A DNA stretch of 64,000 nt. It comes from Paenibacillus glycanilyticus. Its GTDB lineage: Bacteria; Bacillota; Bacilli; Paenibacillales; Paenibacillaceae. Location of the stretch: assembly GCF_030161375.1 (NCBI RefSeq), contig NZ_BSSQ01000013.1, positions 1 to 64,000 on the forward strand, given 5' to 3'. Below are positions 54,101 to 63,124 of the stretch, piece by piece. Under the pieces are notes generated by a model, which saw only the letters and a program-made list of their open reading frames with translations, had not been told where the DNA came from and searched no databases. Position 1 is the stretch's first letter. Every line of letters begins with the position of its first letter. The position numbers and the translations under genes are program-made.

Positions 54101-55150
54101 ATGAAGAGTTATCGAATTGGACTCATTGGTCTTGGCGGCATGTCGCATTCCCACATCCGCTGGATGGCGGAGGAAGGCCGTTACGAGATTGTTGCGGTTA
54201 GCGACGTGAATGAAGCGGCTTTGACGGAGAAAGGTGAACAGCTAGGAATTGCAGCCGGCAAAAGATACGGGGATTTCGTGCAGCTGATCGAGGACCCGGA
54301 CGTGGATGCGGTAGTCTCCGTAACGCCGAATAATGTCCACGCCGATATTGTTCGCGCTTGCCTGAAGGTGGGCAAGCCGTTTCTGGCGGAGAAGCCGTTC
54401 ACCCGCGTATTCGAGGAAGCGGAAGAGCTGCTGAAGCTGTTTGAACAGCAGCCTATAGACGGTATGGTAGGCTTCAGCTACCGCTATACGCCGGCTTTCC
54501 GTTATGCTCGGGAGCTTGTACGGGAAGGAAAGCTGGGCACGGTGCGCAGCTTCTCGCTCCAGTATCTGCAAGGATGGGGTGCGGCGGCTAACCATACACC
54601 TTATATTTGGCGGTTCAACAAAGCTATTACCGGCACGGGGACGCTTGGCGACCTTGGTTCGCATATGATCGATATGGCGCGGTTTTTGTTCGGAGAGTTC
54701 AAGGAGTTATCGGCTCAGATGCGTACGCTTGTGCCTGAACGTCCGGATCCGGCTACCGGTCAAATGGTGAAGATTGAGGTTGATGACTTCGTAAGCTTCC
54801 AGGCACGAATGTCGGGCGATGAGGTTGGCATCTTCCAGTCGTCGCGTAACGCAATCGGCTCGGGCAACCAGCATGAAGTATCGATCTATGGAGATATCGG
54901 GACGCTGCATGCTTCAACGCTTAATCCGGACCAGATCGTCTGGATCCGCGAGGAAGCGCCGGGTCAGCTGGCTAAGGCAGTTATTGACGTGCCGGAGCAT
55001 TGCAAGGTGTCCCAATACGGCGATTTCCTGTCGTTGCTGGACGGCACGGCATCGGAGAGCCTGCCGGGCTTCATGGACGGCTACCGCAATCAAGAGGTGC
55101 TCGACGCGGTAATTCGCTCGAGCGAGGAGAAACGTACGATCGATTTGTAA
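54101..55150 (+). CDS. Gfo/Idh/MocA family oxidoreductase (system D)
   Basis: A 349-residue NAD(P)-dependent sugar dehydrogenase-type enzyme. The Rossmann motif GLIGLGGMSHSH is at the start, EKPF lies near 95, and the C-terminal domain has LGDLGSHMIDMARFLFGE. It directly follows ThuA, a common pairing (ThuB-like/ThuA) for oxidised disaccharides. The ATG at 54101 has AGGTGAG upstream; GTG 54089 is an alternative. A strong terminator ends the operon. Confidence 0.9.
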   Translation: MKSYRIGLIGLGGMSHSHIRWMAEEGRYEIVAVSDVNEAALTEKGEQLGIAAGKRYGDFVQLIEDPDVDAVVSVTPNNVHADIVRACLKVGKPFLAEKPFTRVFEEAEELLKLFEQQPIDGMVGFSYRYTPAFRYARELVREGKLGTVRSFSLQYLQGWGAAANHTPYIWRFNKAITGTGTLGDLGSHMIDMARFLFGEFKELSAQMRTLVPERPDPATGQMVKIEVDDFVSFQARMSGDEVGIFQSSRNAIGSGNQHEVSIYGDIGTLHASTLNPDQIVWIREEAPGQLAKAVIDVPEHCKVSQYGDFLSLLDGTASESLPGFMDGYRNQEVLDAVIRSSEEKRTIDL

Positions 55151-55160
55151 TTGTTGTAGG

Positions 55161-55195
55161 AAACGCCGCGGGAATCTTCCTGCGGCGTTTTTTTT
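55161..55195 (+). terminator. Terminator of operon D
   Basis: AAACGCCGC and GCGGCGTTT, extended by GGA/TCC, form a hairpin followed by eight T residues. Confidence 0.92.
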
Positions 55196-55275
55196 GCGTA
55201 TACGAGTTTAGGTTTAATACACCCAACTAGGGCGTAATCGATGAAATAAGCTGCACGCACGCTGTGCGGCGACGT

Positions 55276-55346
55276 TGTACGAAATACAGCATAATCGGAA
55301 ATTTAGCCCCGTAATTAAAAATATTCCATACAGGATATTTCGTACA
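55276..55346. repeat. Long-spaced inverted repeat before the macro-domain gene
   Basis: Perfect 11-base arms TGTACGAAATA (55276-55286) and TATTTCGTACA (55336-55346) are 49 bases apart. The rest of the gene-free stretch 55196-55481 holds only an isolated TATAAT at 55424-55429 and a small imperfect hairpin near 55361-55397. Confidence 0.5.
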
Positions 55347-55481
55347 TCGGCAGAATAAAGGCAAATATACTGCATTCTGTGCAAGGTGGCAGTTTGCTAG
55401 CGCGGCAATGACTATGCTTCGTTTATAATTGAAGGAAATAGAAAGCCTGCCATTGGCATGGGAAAGGGGCAGACGTACGTT

Positions 55482-56495
55482 ATGCCGTTTACTATCGTTC
55501 GAAATGATATAACCCTTATGCAAGTGGATGCGATTGTTAATGCCGCAAACACGTCGCTTCAGATGGGGGCGGGCGTATGCGGTGCAATCTTCAAAGCTGC
55601 TGGCATAAGCGAGCTGCAGGAGGAGTGCGCGGCCATCGGCGGTTGCGAGACCGGAGAGGCCGTCATTACGCAAGGTTATCGGCTGCCTGCTAAACATATC
55701 ATTCATACGCCTGGTCCAGTCTGGCATGGCGGCGGCAAGGGAGAAGAGGAGTTGCTGCGGAACTGCTATAGCAATTCTCTCGCTCTGGCAGAGCAATACG
55801 GCTGCGAATCGATTGCTTTTCCTCTCATCTCTTCAGGTCTATTTGGCTATCCGAAGAATGAAGCTTTGCGTATTGGCTCCTCGGCGATTCAACAGTTTCT
55901 TGAGCATCGGGAGATGGATGTTCACCTCGTGGTGTTTGATAAAGAAGCCGTGGAAGTCAGTCAACAAGTGCTTGGTCCCATCGATGCTTATATCGACCAG
56001 CATTATGTAGAAGCCAATCTATTGAAGCGTCGCAGCATGCTTAAGGTTGAGCAAGATGCGCTTTTCGAGCAAATGCCTACGGCGGAAATGCACCCTCCTG
56101 CGCCATCTGTTGGTGGCTCTTCCATAGCCGGGCTCGATGCGGTAATCGAGCAGCTTGACGAGCCTTTCTCACAGACCTTGCTACGATTGATCGACGCGAA
56201 AGGGTGTACGGATGTCGAGATCTACAAACGTGCCAATATGGACCGGAAGTTGTTCTCCAAAATCCGGAGCAATCCTGCTTATATGCCGAGCAAAAAAACC
56301 GCTGTTTCGCTTGCTGTCGCTCTCAGGCTCAATCTGGAAGAGACCGAAGATTTGCTGGAGCGCGCAGGTTATGCGTTATCCCGCAGCCAGAAATTTGATG
56401 TCATTATAGAATACTTCATTGTGAATGGAAGCTATGATATTTTCGCCATTAATGAAGTTTTGTTTCTTTACGATCAGCCGCTGCTAGGTTCATAA
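55482..56495 (+). CDS. Macro-domain protein with C-terminal helical domain
   Basis: A 337-residue protein. The N-terminal macro domain (about 1-165) shows DAIVNAANTSLQMGAGV and the phosphate loop ISSGLFGYP, features of ADP-ribose binding and O-acetyl-ADP-ribose or ADP-ribosyl-protein hydrolysis. After a linker, the last 100 residues form a separate helical domain (VEIYKRANMDRKLFSKI, SLAVALRLNLEETEDLL, FDVIIEYFIVNGSYDIF) that looks like a helix-turn-helix-type module. The ATG at 55482 gives the usual macro start MPFTIVRND; ATG 55458 is an alternative. A vWA gene follows 96 bases later. Confidence 0.87.
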   Translation: MPFTIVRNDITLMQVDAIVNAANTSLQMGAGVCGAIFKAAGISELQEECAAIGGCETGEAVITQGYRLPAKHIIHTPGPVWHGGGKGEEELLRNCYSNSLALAEQYGCESIAFPLISSGLFGYPKNEALRIGSSAIQQFLEHREMDVHLVVFDKEAVEVSQQVLGPIDAYIDQHYVEANLLKRRSMLKVEQDALFEQMPTAEMHPPAPSVGGSSIAGLDAVIEQLDEPFSQTLLRLIDAKGCTDVEIYKRANMDRKLFSKIRSNPAYMPSKKTAVSLAVALRLNLEETEDLLERAGYALSRSQKFDVIIEYFIVNGSYDIFAINEVLFLYDQPLLGS

Positions 56496-56591
56496 GGCGT
56501 TGTGCCTGCGATTGTCGCTTTGAAAGCGACCATGGCGCTGCTGCGAGAAGGTATCCTTTATTCATGAACGAAATGAATGGAGGAACTAAAT

Positions 56592-57269
56592 ATGAAAGCA
56601 AACTTGACGGAAATCGTATTTATTGTAGACAGAAGCGGGTCGATGAGCGGTCTTGAGGCCGATACCATCGGAGGATATAACGCGATGCTTGCCAAGCAGC
56701 AAGCGATGGGCGGCGAAGCGCGTCTGACAACGGTGTTGTTCGACAACCAGTATGAACTGCTGCACGATCGTCTCGATATCAAGGCGGTATCGCCGATGAC
56801 GGAGAAGGAATATTTTGTTCGCGGCGCTACGGCGCTGCTCGATGCGATTGGCCATACCATTCAGAAGATCGGCAATGCCCAGAAGCATACTTCCGAGCCG
56901 TATCGCGCGGATAAAGTGCTCTTCGTTATCACAACGGACGGTATGGAAAATGCCAGCCGCGAATACGATTATGGCAAAATTAAAGCGTTGATCGAGCGGC
57001 AAAAAAATGTCTACGGCTGGGAGTTTATTTTTCTTGGCGCCAACATCGATGCCGTAGACGTAGCCGGACGGTTCGGCATCGCCCCGGATCGGGCACAGAA
57101 CTATCATGCCGATAGCGCGGGGACGCAACTGAATTATGAAGTTGTAGGAGAAGCGATAACCCGGTTCCGGGCGAGCGGAGCATTGGCCGCCAATTGGAAC
57201 GAAGGGATCCGGGCGGATTACGAGAAGCGCGGCAACAATAGAAACGGTGGGCGCAGAACGATAGTTTAG
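56592..57269 (+). CDS. von Willebrand factor A domain protein
   Basis: A 225-residue cytoplasmic vWA protein. The metal-ion site is complete: DRSGSMS (Asp13, Ser15, Ser17), a Thr in RGATALLDAI near 83, and Asp in ITTDGMENAS near 120. No signal peptide or membrane helix is seen. Such small vWA proteins act as partners in chaperone, chelatase or stress complexes. It follows the macro-domain gene closely and in the same direction. GGAGG precedes the ATG at 56592. Confidence 0.88.
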   Translation: MKANLTEIVFIVDRSGSMSGLEADTIGGYNAMLAKQQAMGGEARLTTVLFDNQYELLHDRLDIKAVSPMTEKEYFVRGATALLDAIGHTIQKIGNAQKHTSEPYRADKVLFVITTDGMENASREYDYGKIKALIERQKNVYGWEFIFLGANIDAVDVAGRFGIAPDRAQNYHADSAGTQLNYEVVGEAITRFRASGALAANWNEGIRADYEKRGNNRNGGRRTIV

Positions 57270-57282
57270 CGTACGGAATCAA

Positions 57283-57330
57283 AAAAATAGGCAACCCTGG
57301 CATATTGTTGCGAGAGGGTTGCCTATTTTT
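57283..57330. terminator. Bidirectional terminator between vWA and ypeB-like genes
   Basis: Perfect 16-base arms (57283-57298 and 57315-57330) with A-rich and T-rich ends surround a 16-base loop between convergent genes. Confidence 0.93.
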
Positions 57331-57336
57331 GCTAGC

Positions 57337-58656
57337 TTAAGAGTTATACGCGATGCTGTCGGTACTGCCCGTAAGCGCGTTGATATAGACGAGTTTCACG
57401 CCTTCAATGCCGGTTACGGGTATTTTGTACGTAAGCTTACCCTCATGAATCTCAAGCTTGGGAGCGCCGGTGGATCGCAAGTTCGGACTAAGCGCCGCGG
57501 CAGCTTGCTCTGCGGTCAACTTCGGATGAAGCGTGAAGCTTTTATTGTAGTCTCTAAAATATTCGGTTGCGTCGAATTTGATCAACTCGCCGGTGTTCGG
57601 GTCGAAGCGCCATACAACCCTCATTTGAGGTATCGGAACTTGCTCCCTGACCGGGACATAGACGAGCTGAATCGAAGAATCCGTTTGGAGCTTCGTAACA
57701 AGCGTCAGCCGTTCATCGGACCAACGTTCCATCCATTCGTCAGCGAGCTCGATGGCTTGTTGCATGTCTAGCGACTGCCCGGAGGTATCGCTTTGTTTGC
57801 CTCCGCTCGTAACCCGAATAACATGGCCGCTTTTGCTTAGCGTGATGGTGTAAGGGCTTGTTCTTTTTCCAGTGTCATCCGATAACGTGAAATCCATGAC
57901 CTCGCCGAAATCGGAGCCAAATCCGCCGGATTTCATATGCACGCTTTGTTTGCCTGGCCCTTTGTTCCAAGCGTTGCCCATGAAGGTTTTGGCTTTAGCC
58001 GCCAGTTCCGTTGCCTTATAAGTCGGCTCGCCAACAAACACGGTGCCCTTCTTCGTTGGCGTGTAAGGATTAAGCTTGTACTGGTATTCGTTAAAGTCTT
58101 TATTTCCGTAAATAGAAATGCCATCGAGTTTGGATAGCGCAGCCCCCATCTCGTCAGCGAACTGCTGAATTTCCGGAAGAGTGACGCCGTTTGCTTTCAT
58201 TTGGTTTAGGTAAGGCATAGCTGTACGGGCGAACTTTCGCATCCGATCCATTTGCTCCAATTGATCTGCAAGGAGCTTTGGACCTTGCTCGCTGGCCGGA
58301 TAGGCTAAGTATCGACTGCTATCTGTTGCAAAGGATTCGTAGGATGGCCAGTATAATTGTAGAAGGTTCATTGTAGCGGATGCATTTGTAAGTTGGCGCA
58401 TAATGAGGTTCGAGTCATCTATTGCGCCTTCGATAGCCTCCTGCCGTTTATCTGGAGAGTTGGCTGCTAGCGCCTCGGCAAGCTTGTAATCGAAGTCGTT
58501 CAAGTACATCGATTGCATTTGAATCCAGTAAATGGCGTTACGATACTGTTGCTTCTCCCATTGCTGGGCATGTTGATGCTCCTTGTAACCGTATACCCCG
58601 CCTGCAATGGTCGTTGCGCCGAGCAGAGCGATGATGGATTTGGAGATGAATTTCAT
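57337..58656 (-). CDS. ypeB: YpeB-like germination protein
   Basis: A 439-residue protein with an N-terminal membrane helix (IIALLGATTIAGGVYGY) and a YpeB layout: a helical half (about 30-200) rich in Gln and Leu, then PepSY-like repeats (landmarks VIRVTSGGKQS, DMQQAIELADEW, VWRFDPNTGELIKFDATEYF). In spore formers YpeB is made with the cortex lytic enzyme SleB and stabilises it in the spore. No sleB is adjacent here, so this may be an additional paralogue. The ATG at 58656 is preferred over the frame start at 58701. Confidence 0.85.
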   Translation of the reverse strand: MKFISKSIIALLGATTIAGGVYGYKEHQHAQQWEKQQYRNAIYWIQMQSMYLNDFDYKLAEALAANSPDKRQEAIEGAIDDSNLIMRQLTNASATMNLLQLYWPSYESFATDSSRYLAYPASEQGPKLLADQLEQMDRMRKFARTAMPYLNQMKANGVTLPEIQQFADEMGAALSKLDGISIYGNKDFNEYQYKLNPYTPTKKGTVFVGEPTYKATELAAKAKTFMGNAWNKGPGKQSVHMKSGGFGSDFGEVMDFTLSDDTGKRTSPYTITLSKSGHVIRVTSGGKQSDTSGQSLDMQQAIELADEWMERWSDERLTLVTKLQTDSSIQLVYVPVREQVPIPQMRVVWRFDPNTGELIKFDATEYFRDYNKSFTLHPKLTAEQAAAALSPNLRSTGAPKLEIHEGKLTYKIPVTGIEGVKLVYINALTGSTDSIAYNS

Positions 58657-58757
58657 ATTTAAGTAAGCTCCCGTCTGTACAAGTCTTATCCACTGTAACA
58701 AAGTCGGGAATGCCGTTTAAGATGTAAATGTTTCCAAGAGTTGCGGCAGATGAACAA

Positions 58758-58795
58758 AAATAGAGGTGCAGGGATTAACTCCTGCACCTCTATTT
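58758..58795 (-). terminator. Terminator after the GH114 gene
   Basis: AAATAGAGGTGCAGG and CCTGCACCTCTATTT form a perfect 15-base stem with an eight-base loop just beyond the stop codon of the glycosidase gene. Confidence 0.9.
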
Positions 58796-58845
58796 GCTCT
58801 TAGAATGGTTGCCTCCATTGTAAGTCTGGCGGATGAGTCTAAGGA

Positions 58846-61800
58846 TTAAGACAACGTATAGCTTAGAAGCGAGCCATTAGCCGCCGGCAGACGGTTCGTT
58901 GTTGAATCGTTCGCAATGAAGCCAAGCCGGATCGTGCTGCCTGACGTTAGGCCAAGCGAAGACAGCGGGATGGCTAGTTCGATAACCATGTCATTGCGGA
59001 CGAATTGGGCTGCGCTGATCGTGGAAGCGAGGCTCCAGGTCCAGCTGTTTCCGGTACCGCTGTAAGCGTAAAGGTTCTGATTCTCCAGCATCGTATCTAC
59101 GCCGCTTGTTGCCCAGCTCACCGGATTATAGCCGCTTGCCGTGTTGTTGTCGGTGTTGAGGTAGAATTGGCTTTTGGCGTTAAGTCCGCTCCCTTGGATG
59201 AGCAAATACAGATTAGATGCGTCGTTTTTCGCTTTAAGAGCGGTGATCGTCCCGCTTGAACTGCCGTTTAGCGCGGTAAATGCAGACCAATCGCTTGCAT
59301 TGCCGTCGATCGTAATCGTAGTAGCTGCTTGCGGTGTTGCGCTGACGGCGGACGATTTGGCCGATTCATTGCCGCTTGTATCAACGGCGCTGACCTGGAA
59401 GGAATACGAAGTTCCGTTCGTCAGTCCTGCTGCCGTATAGGCCGTGCCTGATACAGGGGACGTATTTAACTTCGTTGTTCCCCGGTACACGTTATAGCCC
59501 TGTAGGTCGGAATCCGCGTTGGCGGACCAGGACAAGGTAACCTGCGCATTCCCGGCGGAAGCGGTTAATCCAGCCGGAACCGAAGGTGGTGTCGTATCCG
59601 GCGTAGTTCCTCCGCCGCCGGTTCCGCTGCTGCCAAGCGTATAACTCGGCAATATACCGCCGGTTCCAGGCAGCCGGTTCACCGCGGAGTCGTTACTAAT
59701 ATAACCGGCGCGGATGGTGTTTCCGTTCGCAAGATTAAGGGTGCTGAGCGGAATGGACAGCTCAACGACATTATTGTTGCGTTGGAATTCGGACGCGCTG
59801 AGCGTACGGGCCGACGTCCACGACCAGCCTGCTCCCGTATTCCGGTATACGATGTTATTTTCGATCATGTACTCGGCCCCGCTTTCCGCGCCGGAAGTGT
59901 TCCAGCCGGCAGCGTTATAACCGGTTAAGCGGTTATTGTCGGTATCGAGGAACAGCTGGCCCTTAACATTCAAGTTATTGCCTTGCACCAGCAGATACAG
60001 TTGGCTCTCCGTATTGGAAGCTTTTAGAGTTTGCACATCGGAAGTACCGGTTGCAAAGGCGGTTATACCGCTCCAATCCGATGCTGATCCATCGATGGTT
60101 ATTGTCGTTGTGGTGGAACCCGTTGGCGTTGCAGAGACGGCGGAACTTAGCGGAGATTCCAGTCCTGCGCTGTTTACGGCTGACACTTGGAAGCTGTAGG
60201 CTGTGCCGTTAGTTAACCCCGTGTTCGTGTAGGTTGTTCCAGTGATTTTGGCACTGTTTACCTTCACTCCGTTCCGGTACACGTTGTAACCGGAAACGCC
60301 GGAGCTGGCGGTCCAGTTGAGCGCAACTTGCCCGTTCCCGGCAGTAGCGGCTAGGCCCGTAGGAGCCGCCGGTGCGACAGGGGCTGCAGGCGTCACGGAT
60401 ACGGTGGAGCTTAGAGCGGATTGGACGCCATTCGTATTCACCGCGGCAACTTGGAAGCTGTAGTTAGTGCCGTTCGTCAGTCCCGTTGCCGTGTAGGAAG
60501 AAGTCGTAATAAGCGAGCTGTTGATTTTGGTTCCGCCCCGGTAGACGTTATAACCTGCCAGATTGGACTCGGAGTTCGGACTCCAACTTAAGCTTGCTTG
60601 CCCGTTGCCCGCCGCGGCGGACAGTCCGGTTGGCGCGCCAGGTACGGCAGGTGCGCCGGGGACGGTGAATTTCACCGATGAGCCGCCAAAGTTGGCTGTC
60701 CGGAACCACATCCAGATTTCTTGGCCAGCCATCGTGCCGTCAAAAATATAATCCGCATCAAACATCAGCTCCACCGAGTTGCCCGACTGCTTCGCCTGCA
60801 CCGGCCAGCCGTTATTGCTGATGGTCGTCGTAGGGAACTTGAATACGTCGGCCTGCCCGCTGACATGCGGAGCGAGATACACTTTGTTCATGTTCTCGAA
60901 ATAGATGCGGGAGTCCGGGGTAATCGGCCAAGCTACGCCTTGCCAGCCGGTTGCTCCTTTTTTGTCATAATCGAAGTAGAGCATTTCGCCTTGCATGTTT
61001 AAGGCCGATAAGGAGTCAATCTTCATGAGGAACTTGTCGCCGGCGAACTTGGCATACACCTTGGTGATGCCTTTGGCATTGCTGCCTGCCGGATCGCTGT
61101 AGATTGGCGTTTCGCTGGACCAATCCGCGAATTGGCCGTCGATGTTAAACCCGCCGTGCAAGTCGGTTGGGTGCATGCCGGCGAGATTGGCGGAAGGCTG
61201 CCCGCTGGCGTCCAGCCAGTTCTTCGCGTCGTGGTACATGGTGGCGAAGTGGGTTGCGCCGCTCACGTCGTAGCCCATATAACCGCTGTTGTTGACGATT
61301 TCGTTCATCCACTTGTTCGTGCTGGCGGAAGGAATGGTAAAGTCGCAGATAATGACGTTGAAGCCGTCCGGCTGATTGGCCTGCGCATTCATGTAGTCTT
61401 TCCAGAAGCCTCCGAAGTTGTCTCGGCTGCGGTAAGTAGGGGAGGAGGAGTTCGTATTCCAGTTGTCCAAGAATGCCGGATTCTCGTCATAGAATTTGGA
61501 GCCTGAAGTGATGTAGGGGTTGTAATACCAGGATTCCGTCAGAAAAACATTAATCGCATGCCGATAGCGCTCGGCGAATTGGGAGGTGCCTTCGTCCGGG
61601 TTGAAATACCAGTAGCCCCGGTTGGCGGCGACGATCTTGGTTGGGTCAACGGCTTTTACCGCTTCAACCAGCTCGACCATCCCTTTGGCCGTAAAACCGA
61701 AGTTGCCGCGTGGTCCCCAGGAGGTTGTTGGGCCGGCGCCGCCGATCGGGTCGGGCGTATCGACCGTATCGAGAAACACGCCGTCATACCCCGCATCATG

Positions 61801-62658
61801 CTCCAGCTTGTCGGTCATGAAGGTAATCAGCTTTTTCCACGTTGGATCTCCGCCGTTAATATATCCTCCGCCATAGGTCTTGTTCTTGTCCGGGACGCCG
61901 TCGCCGGTCTTCCAATATCCCCCGTACATATAACGGATGTCGTTCACCCATGTTCCTTGTTGATCCAAATACCAAGGCATGAGACCGTTATTGCCCCAGC
62001 TGAGCAGATTGCCTGTTGAGGAATAATCGTCAGCGATGGAAATGCCCGCGTAGCTGTTGTATCCGGAGTTGTAAGTGCCGTCCGGCGCCACTCCGCCTTC
62101 CACGTTTATGTAATTGCCCGAGCTGTTATAGTTCCAAGGGTTTGGACCGTGCAGCGGACCGCTTGGACCGCTATAATTCGCGGGCAAAAGGCCAACGTCC
62201 TTGCCGTTTTGGATGGTCATGTCGCCGGTAAAGCCCGTGAATACGCTCGATGTAGCCAGTTCGCCGACCGACATGTAAGCCAGTACGATTACATCGTCGG
62301 CCGTACCTAGGATCCCGTCTACGCCTCGCTTAACTTCATTCACTTGATTAGGGGTAAACGTTTCGAAATAGAACTGGTTCTTCGCTACGTTAATAATGCG
62401 GATGGTTGGTTCAAGAACGACAAGATCGTACGTTTTCAGGCTATCCAGCTGCGTCTGGGTGGCGGTGTTGGTGCCGTACCAGATCATTACCCGGCTATAC
62501 GCGTTAAGTCCGGGCACCTTTCCGTAGAGCGGGTCTTTTCCGATTGCGGCATGCGCTGCCGGGGTAAGCCCGGGTGCTTTGAAGGTTGGGAACAAGAGCA
62601 GAAGCACAAGTGATGCAGTGAGCATTCGTCTGGCCAAACGGTAGAAGGCTGTAGGCAA
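58846..62658 (-). CDS. Secreted GH114-type glycosidase with FN3 and sandwich repeats
   Basis: A 1270-residue secreted multidomain protein. After a signal peptide (about 1-38, [15 protein letters not shown] core, cleavage near AAHA) comes a TIM-barrel domain (about 45-490) like endo-alpha-1,4-polygalactosaminidase: [24 protein letters not shown] and AANRGYW lie at strand ends, with Asp and Glu as catalytic candidates. Then follow a sandwich domain (about 505-665), two FN3 domains (about 670-850), a second sandwich domain, a third FN3 and a third sandwich domain. The sandwich domains carry [12 protein letters not shown] and [16 protein letters not shown] motifs. TTG 62658 is preferred because AAAGGGAG lies eight bases before it; TTG 62700 is also possible. 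The substrate is probably a galactosamine-rich polymer. Confidence 0.82.
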   Translation of the reverse strand: MPTAFYRLARRMLTASLVLLLLFPTFKAPGLTPAAHAAIGKDPLYGKVPGLNAYSRVMIWYGTNTATQTQLDSLKTYDLVVLEPTIRIINVAKNQFYFETFTPNQVNEVKRGVDGILGTADDVIVLAYMSVGELATSSVFTGFTGDMTIQNGKDVGLLPANYSGPSGPLHGPNPWNYNSSGNYINVEGGVAPDGTYNSGYNSYAGISIADDYSSTGNLLSWGNNGLMPWYLDQQGTWVNDIRYMYGGYWKTGDGVPDKNKTYGGGYINGGDPTWKKLITFMTDKLEHDAGYDGVFLDTVDTPDPIGGAGPTTSWGPRGNFGFTAKGMVELVEAVKAVDPTKIVAANRGYWYFNPDEGTSQFAERYRHAINVFLTESWYYNPYITSGSKFYDENPAFLDNWNTNSSSPTYRSRDNFGGFWKDYMNAQANQPDGFNVIICDFTIPSASTNKWMNEIVNNSGYMGYDVSGATHFATMYHDAKNWLDASGQPSANLAGMHPTDLHGGFNIDGQFADWSSETPIYSDPAGSNAKGITKVYAKFAGDKFLMKIDSLSALNMQGEMLYFDYDKKGATGWQGVAWPITPDSRIYFENMNKVYLAPHVSGQADVFKFPTTTISNNGWPVQAKQSGNSVELMFDADYIFDGTMAGQEIWMWFRTANFGGSSVKFTVPGAPAVPGAPTGLSAAAGNGQASLSWSPNSESNLAGYNVYRGGTKINSSLITTSSYTATGLTNGTNYSFQVAAVNTNGVQSALSSTVSVTPAAPVAPAAPTGLAATAGNGQVALNWTASSGVSGYNVYRNGVKVNSAKITGTTYTNTGLTNGTAYSFQVSAVNSAGLESPLSSAVSATPTGSTTTTITIDGSASDWSGITAFATGTSDVQTLKASNTESQLYLLVQGNNLNVKGQLFLDTDNNRLTGYNAAGWNTSGAESGAEYMIENNIVYRNTGAGWSWTSARTLSASEFQRNNNVVELSIPLSTLNLANGNTIRAGYISNDSAVNRLPGTGGILPSYTLGSSGTGGGGTTPDTTPPSVPAGLTASAGNAQVTLSWSANADSDLQGYNVYRGTTKLNTSPVSGTAYTAAGLTNGTSYSFQVSAVDTSGNESAKSSAVSATPQAATTITIDGNASDWSAFTALNGSSSGTITALKAKNDASNLYLLIQGSGLNAKSQFYLNTDNNTASGYNPVSWATSGVDTMLENQNLYAYSGTGNSWTWSLASTISAAQFVRNDMVIELAIPLSSLGLTSGSTIRLGFIANDSTTNRLPAANGSLLSYTLS

Positions 62659-62729
62659 AATATTCACTCCCTTTTCTTTGTCATTCTTTGCTTGATTCAA
62701 AACCTCGAATATTCACCACCTTAATTCCA

Positions 62730-62752
62730 ATAAAATTTGGCGCAAATTTTAT
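62730..62752. promoter_or_regulatory. 23-base inverted repeat in the GH114 leader
   Basis: ATAAAATTTG and CAAATTTTAT are perfect 10-base arms separated by GCG. The element lies between the promoter and start of the glycosidase gene and could be an operator. Confidence 0.6.
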
Positions 62753-62798
62753 GCGCAAACCGTTTCGTTTTACATAAAATCAATGCGCCAACGACGCC

Positions 62799-62827
62799 AT
62801 TATAATCCAGTGTTTATACGAATACAA
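62799..62827 (-). promoter_or_regulatory. Candidate promoter of the GH114 gene
   Basis: On the minus strand a perfect TATAAT (62804-62799) is preceded, 17 bases upstream, by TTGTAT (62827-62822). Confidence 0.5.
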
Positions 62828-62961
62828 CAACAAAATTGTTAGCTGCTTAATAAGACAAACTCTTTAAGAAAAGGATTAATGAGATAAATAATTTACATAG
62901 AAAACAAGAATAAATCATTTTTATTTGCGGCAAATATAAATAAATATTTTCCTAAATTATA

Positions 62962-62990
62962 TTGAATTTTGCGTAAACATTTACTAGAAT
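62962..62990 (+). promoter_or_regulatory. Candidate promoter of the secreted sandwich-domain gene
   Basis: TTGAAT (62962-62967) and TAGAAT (62985-62990) are 17 bases apart in a very AT-rich stretch, 135 bases before the start codon. Confidence 0.5.
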
Positions 62991-63124
62991 GGGTGACAAT
63001 AAGCGTCTGTGCTTAAATACAAACAAGGAGGCTGTTCCGGCAATAGGGTTGTGCATGGTTCAGGGGGAGTTCATCCAGATATCGCATCGAGGGTAAAAAC
63101 CGCATGGGAAGGGATGGAGAAACG

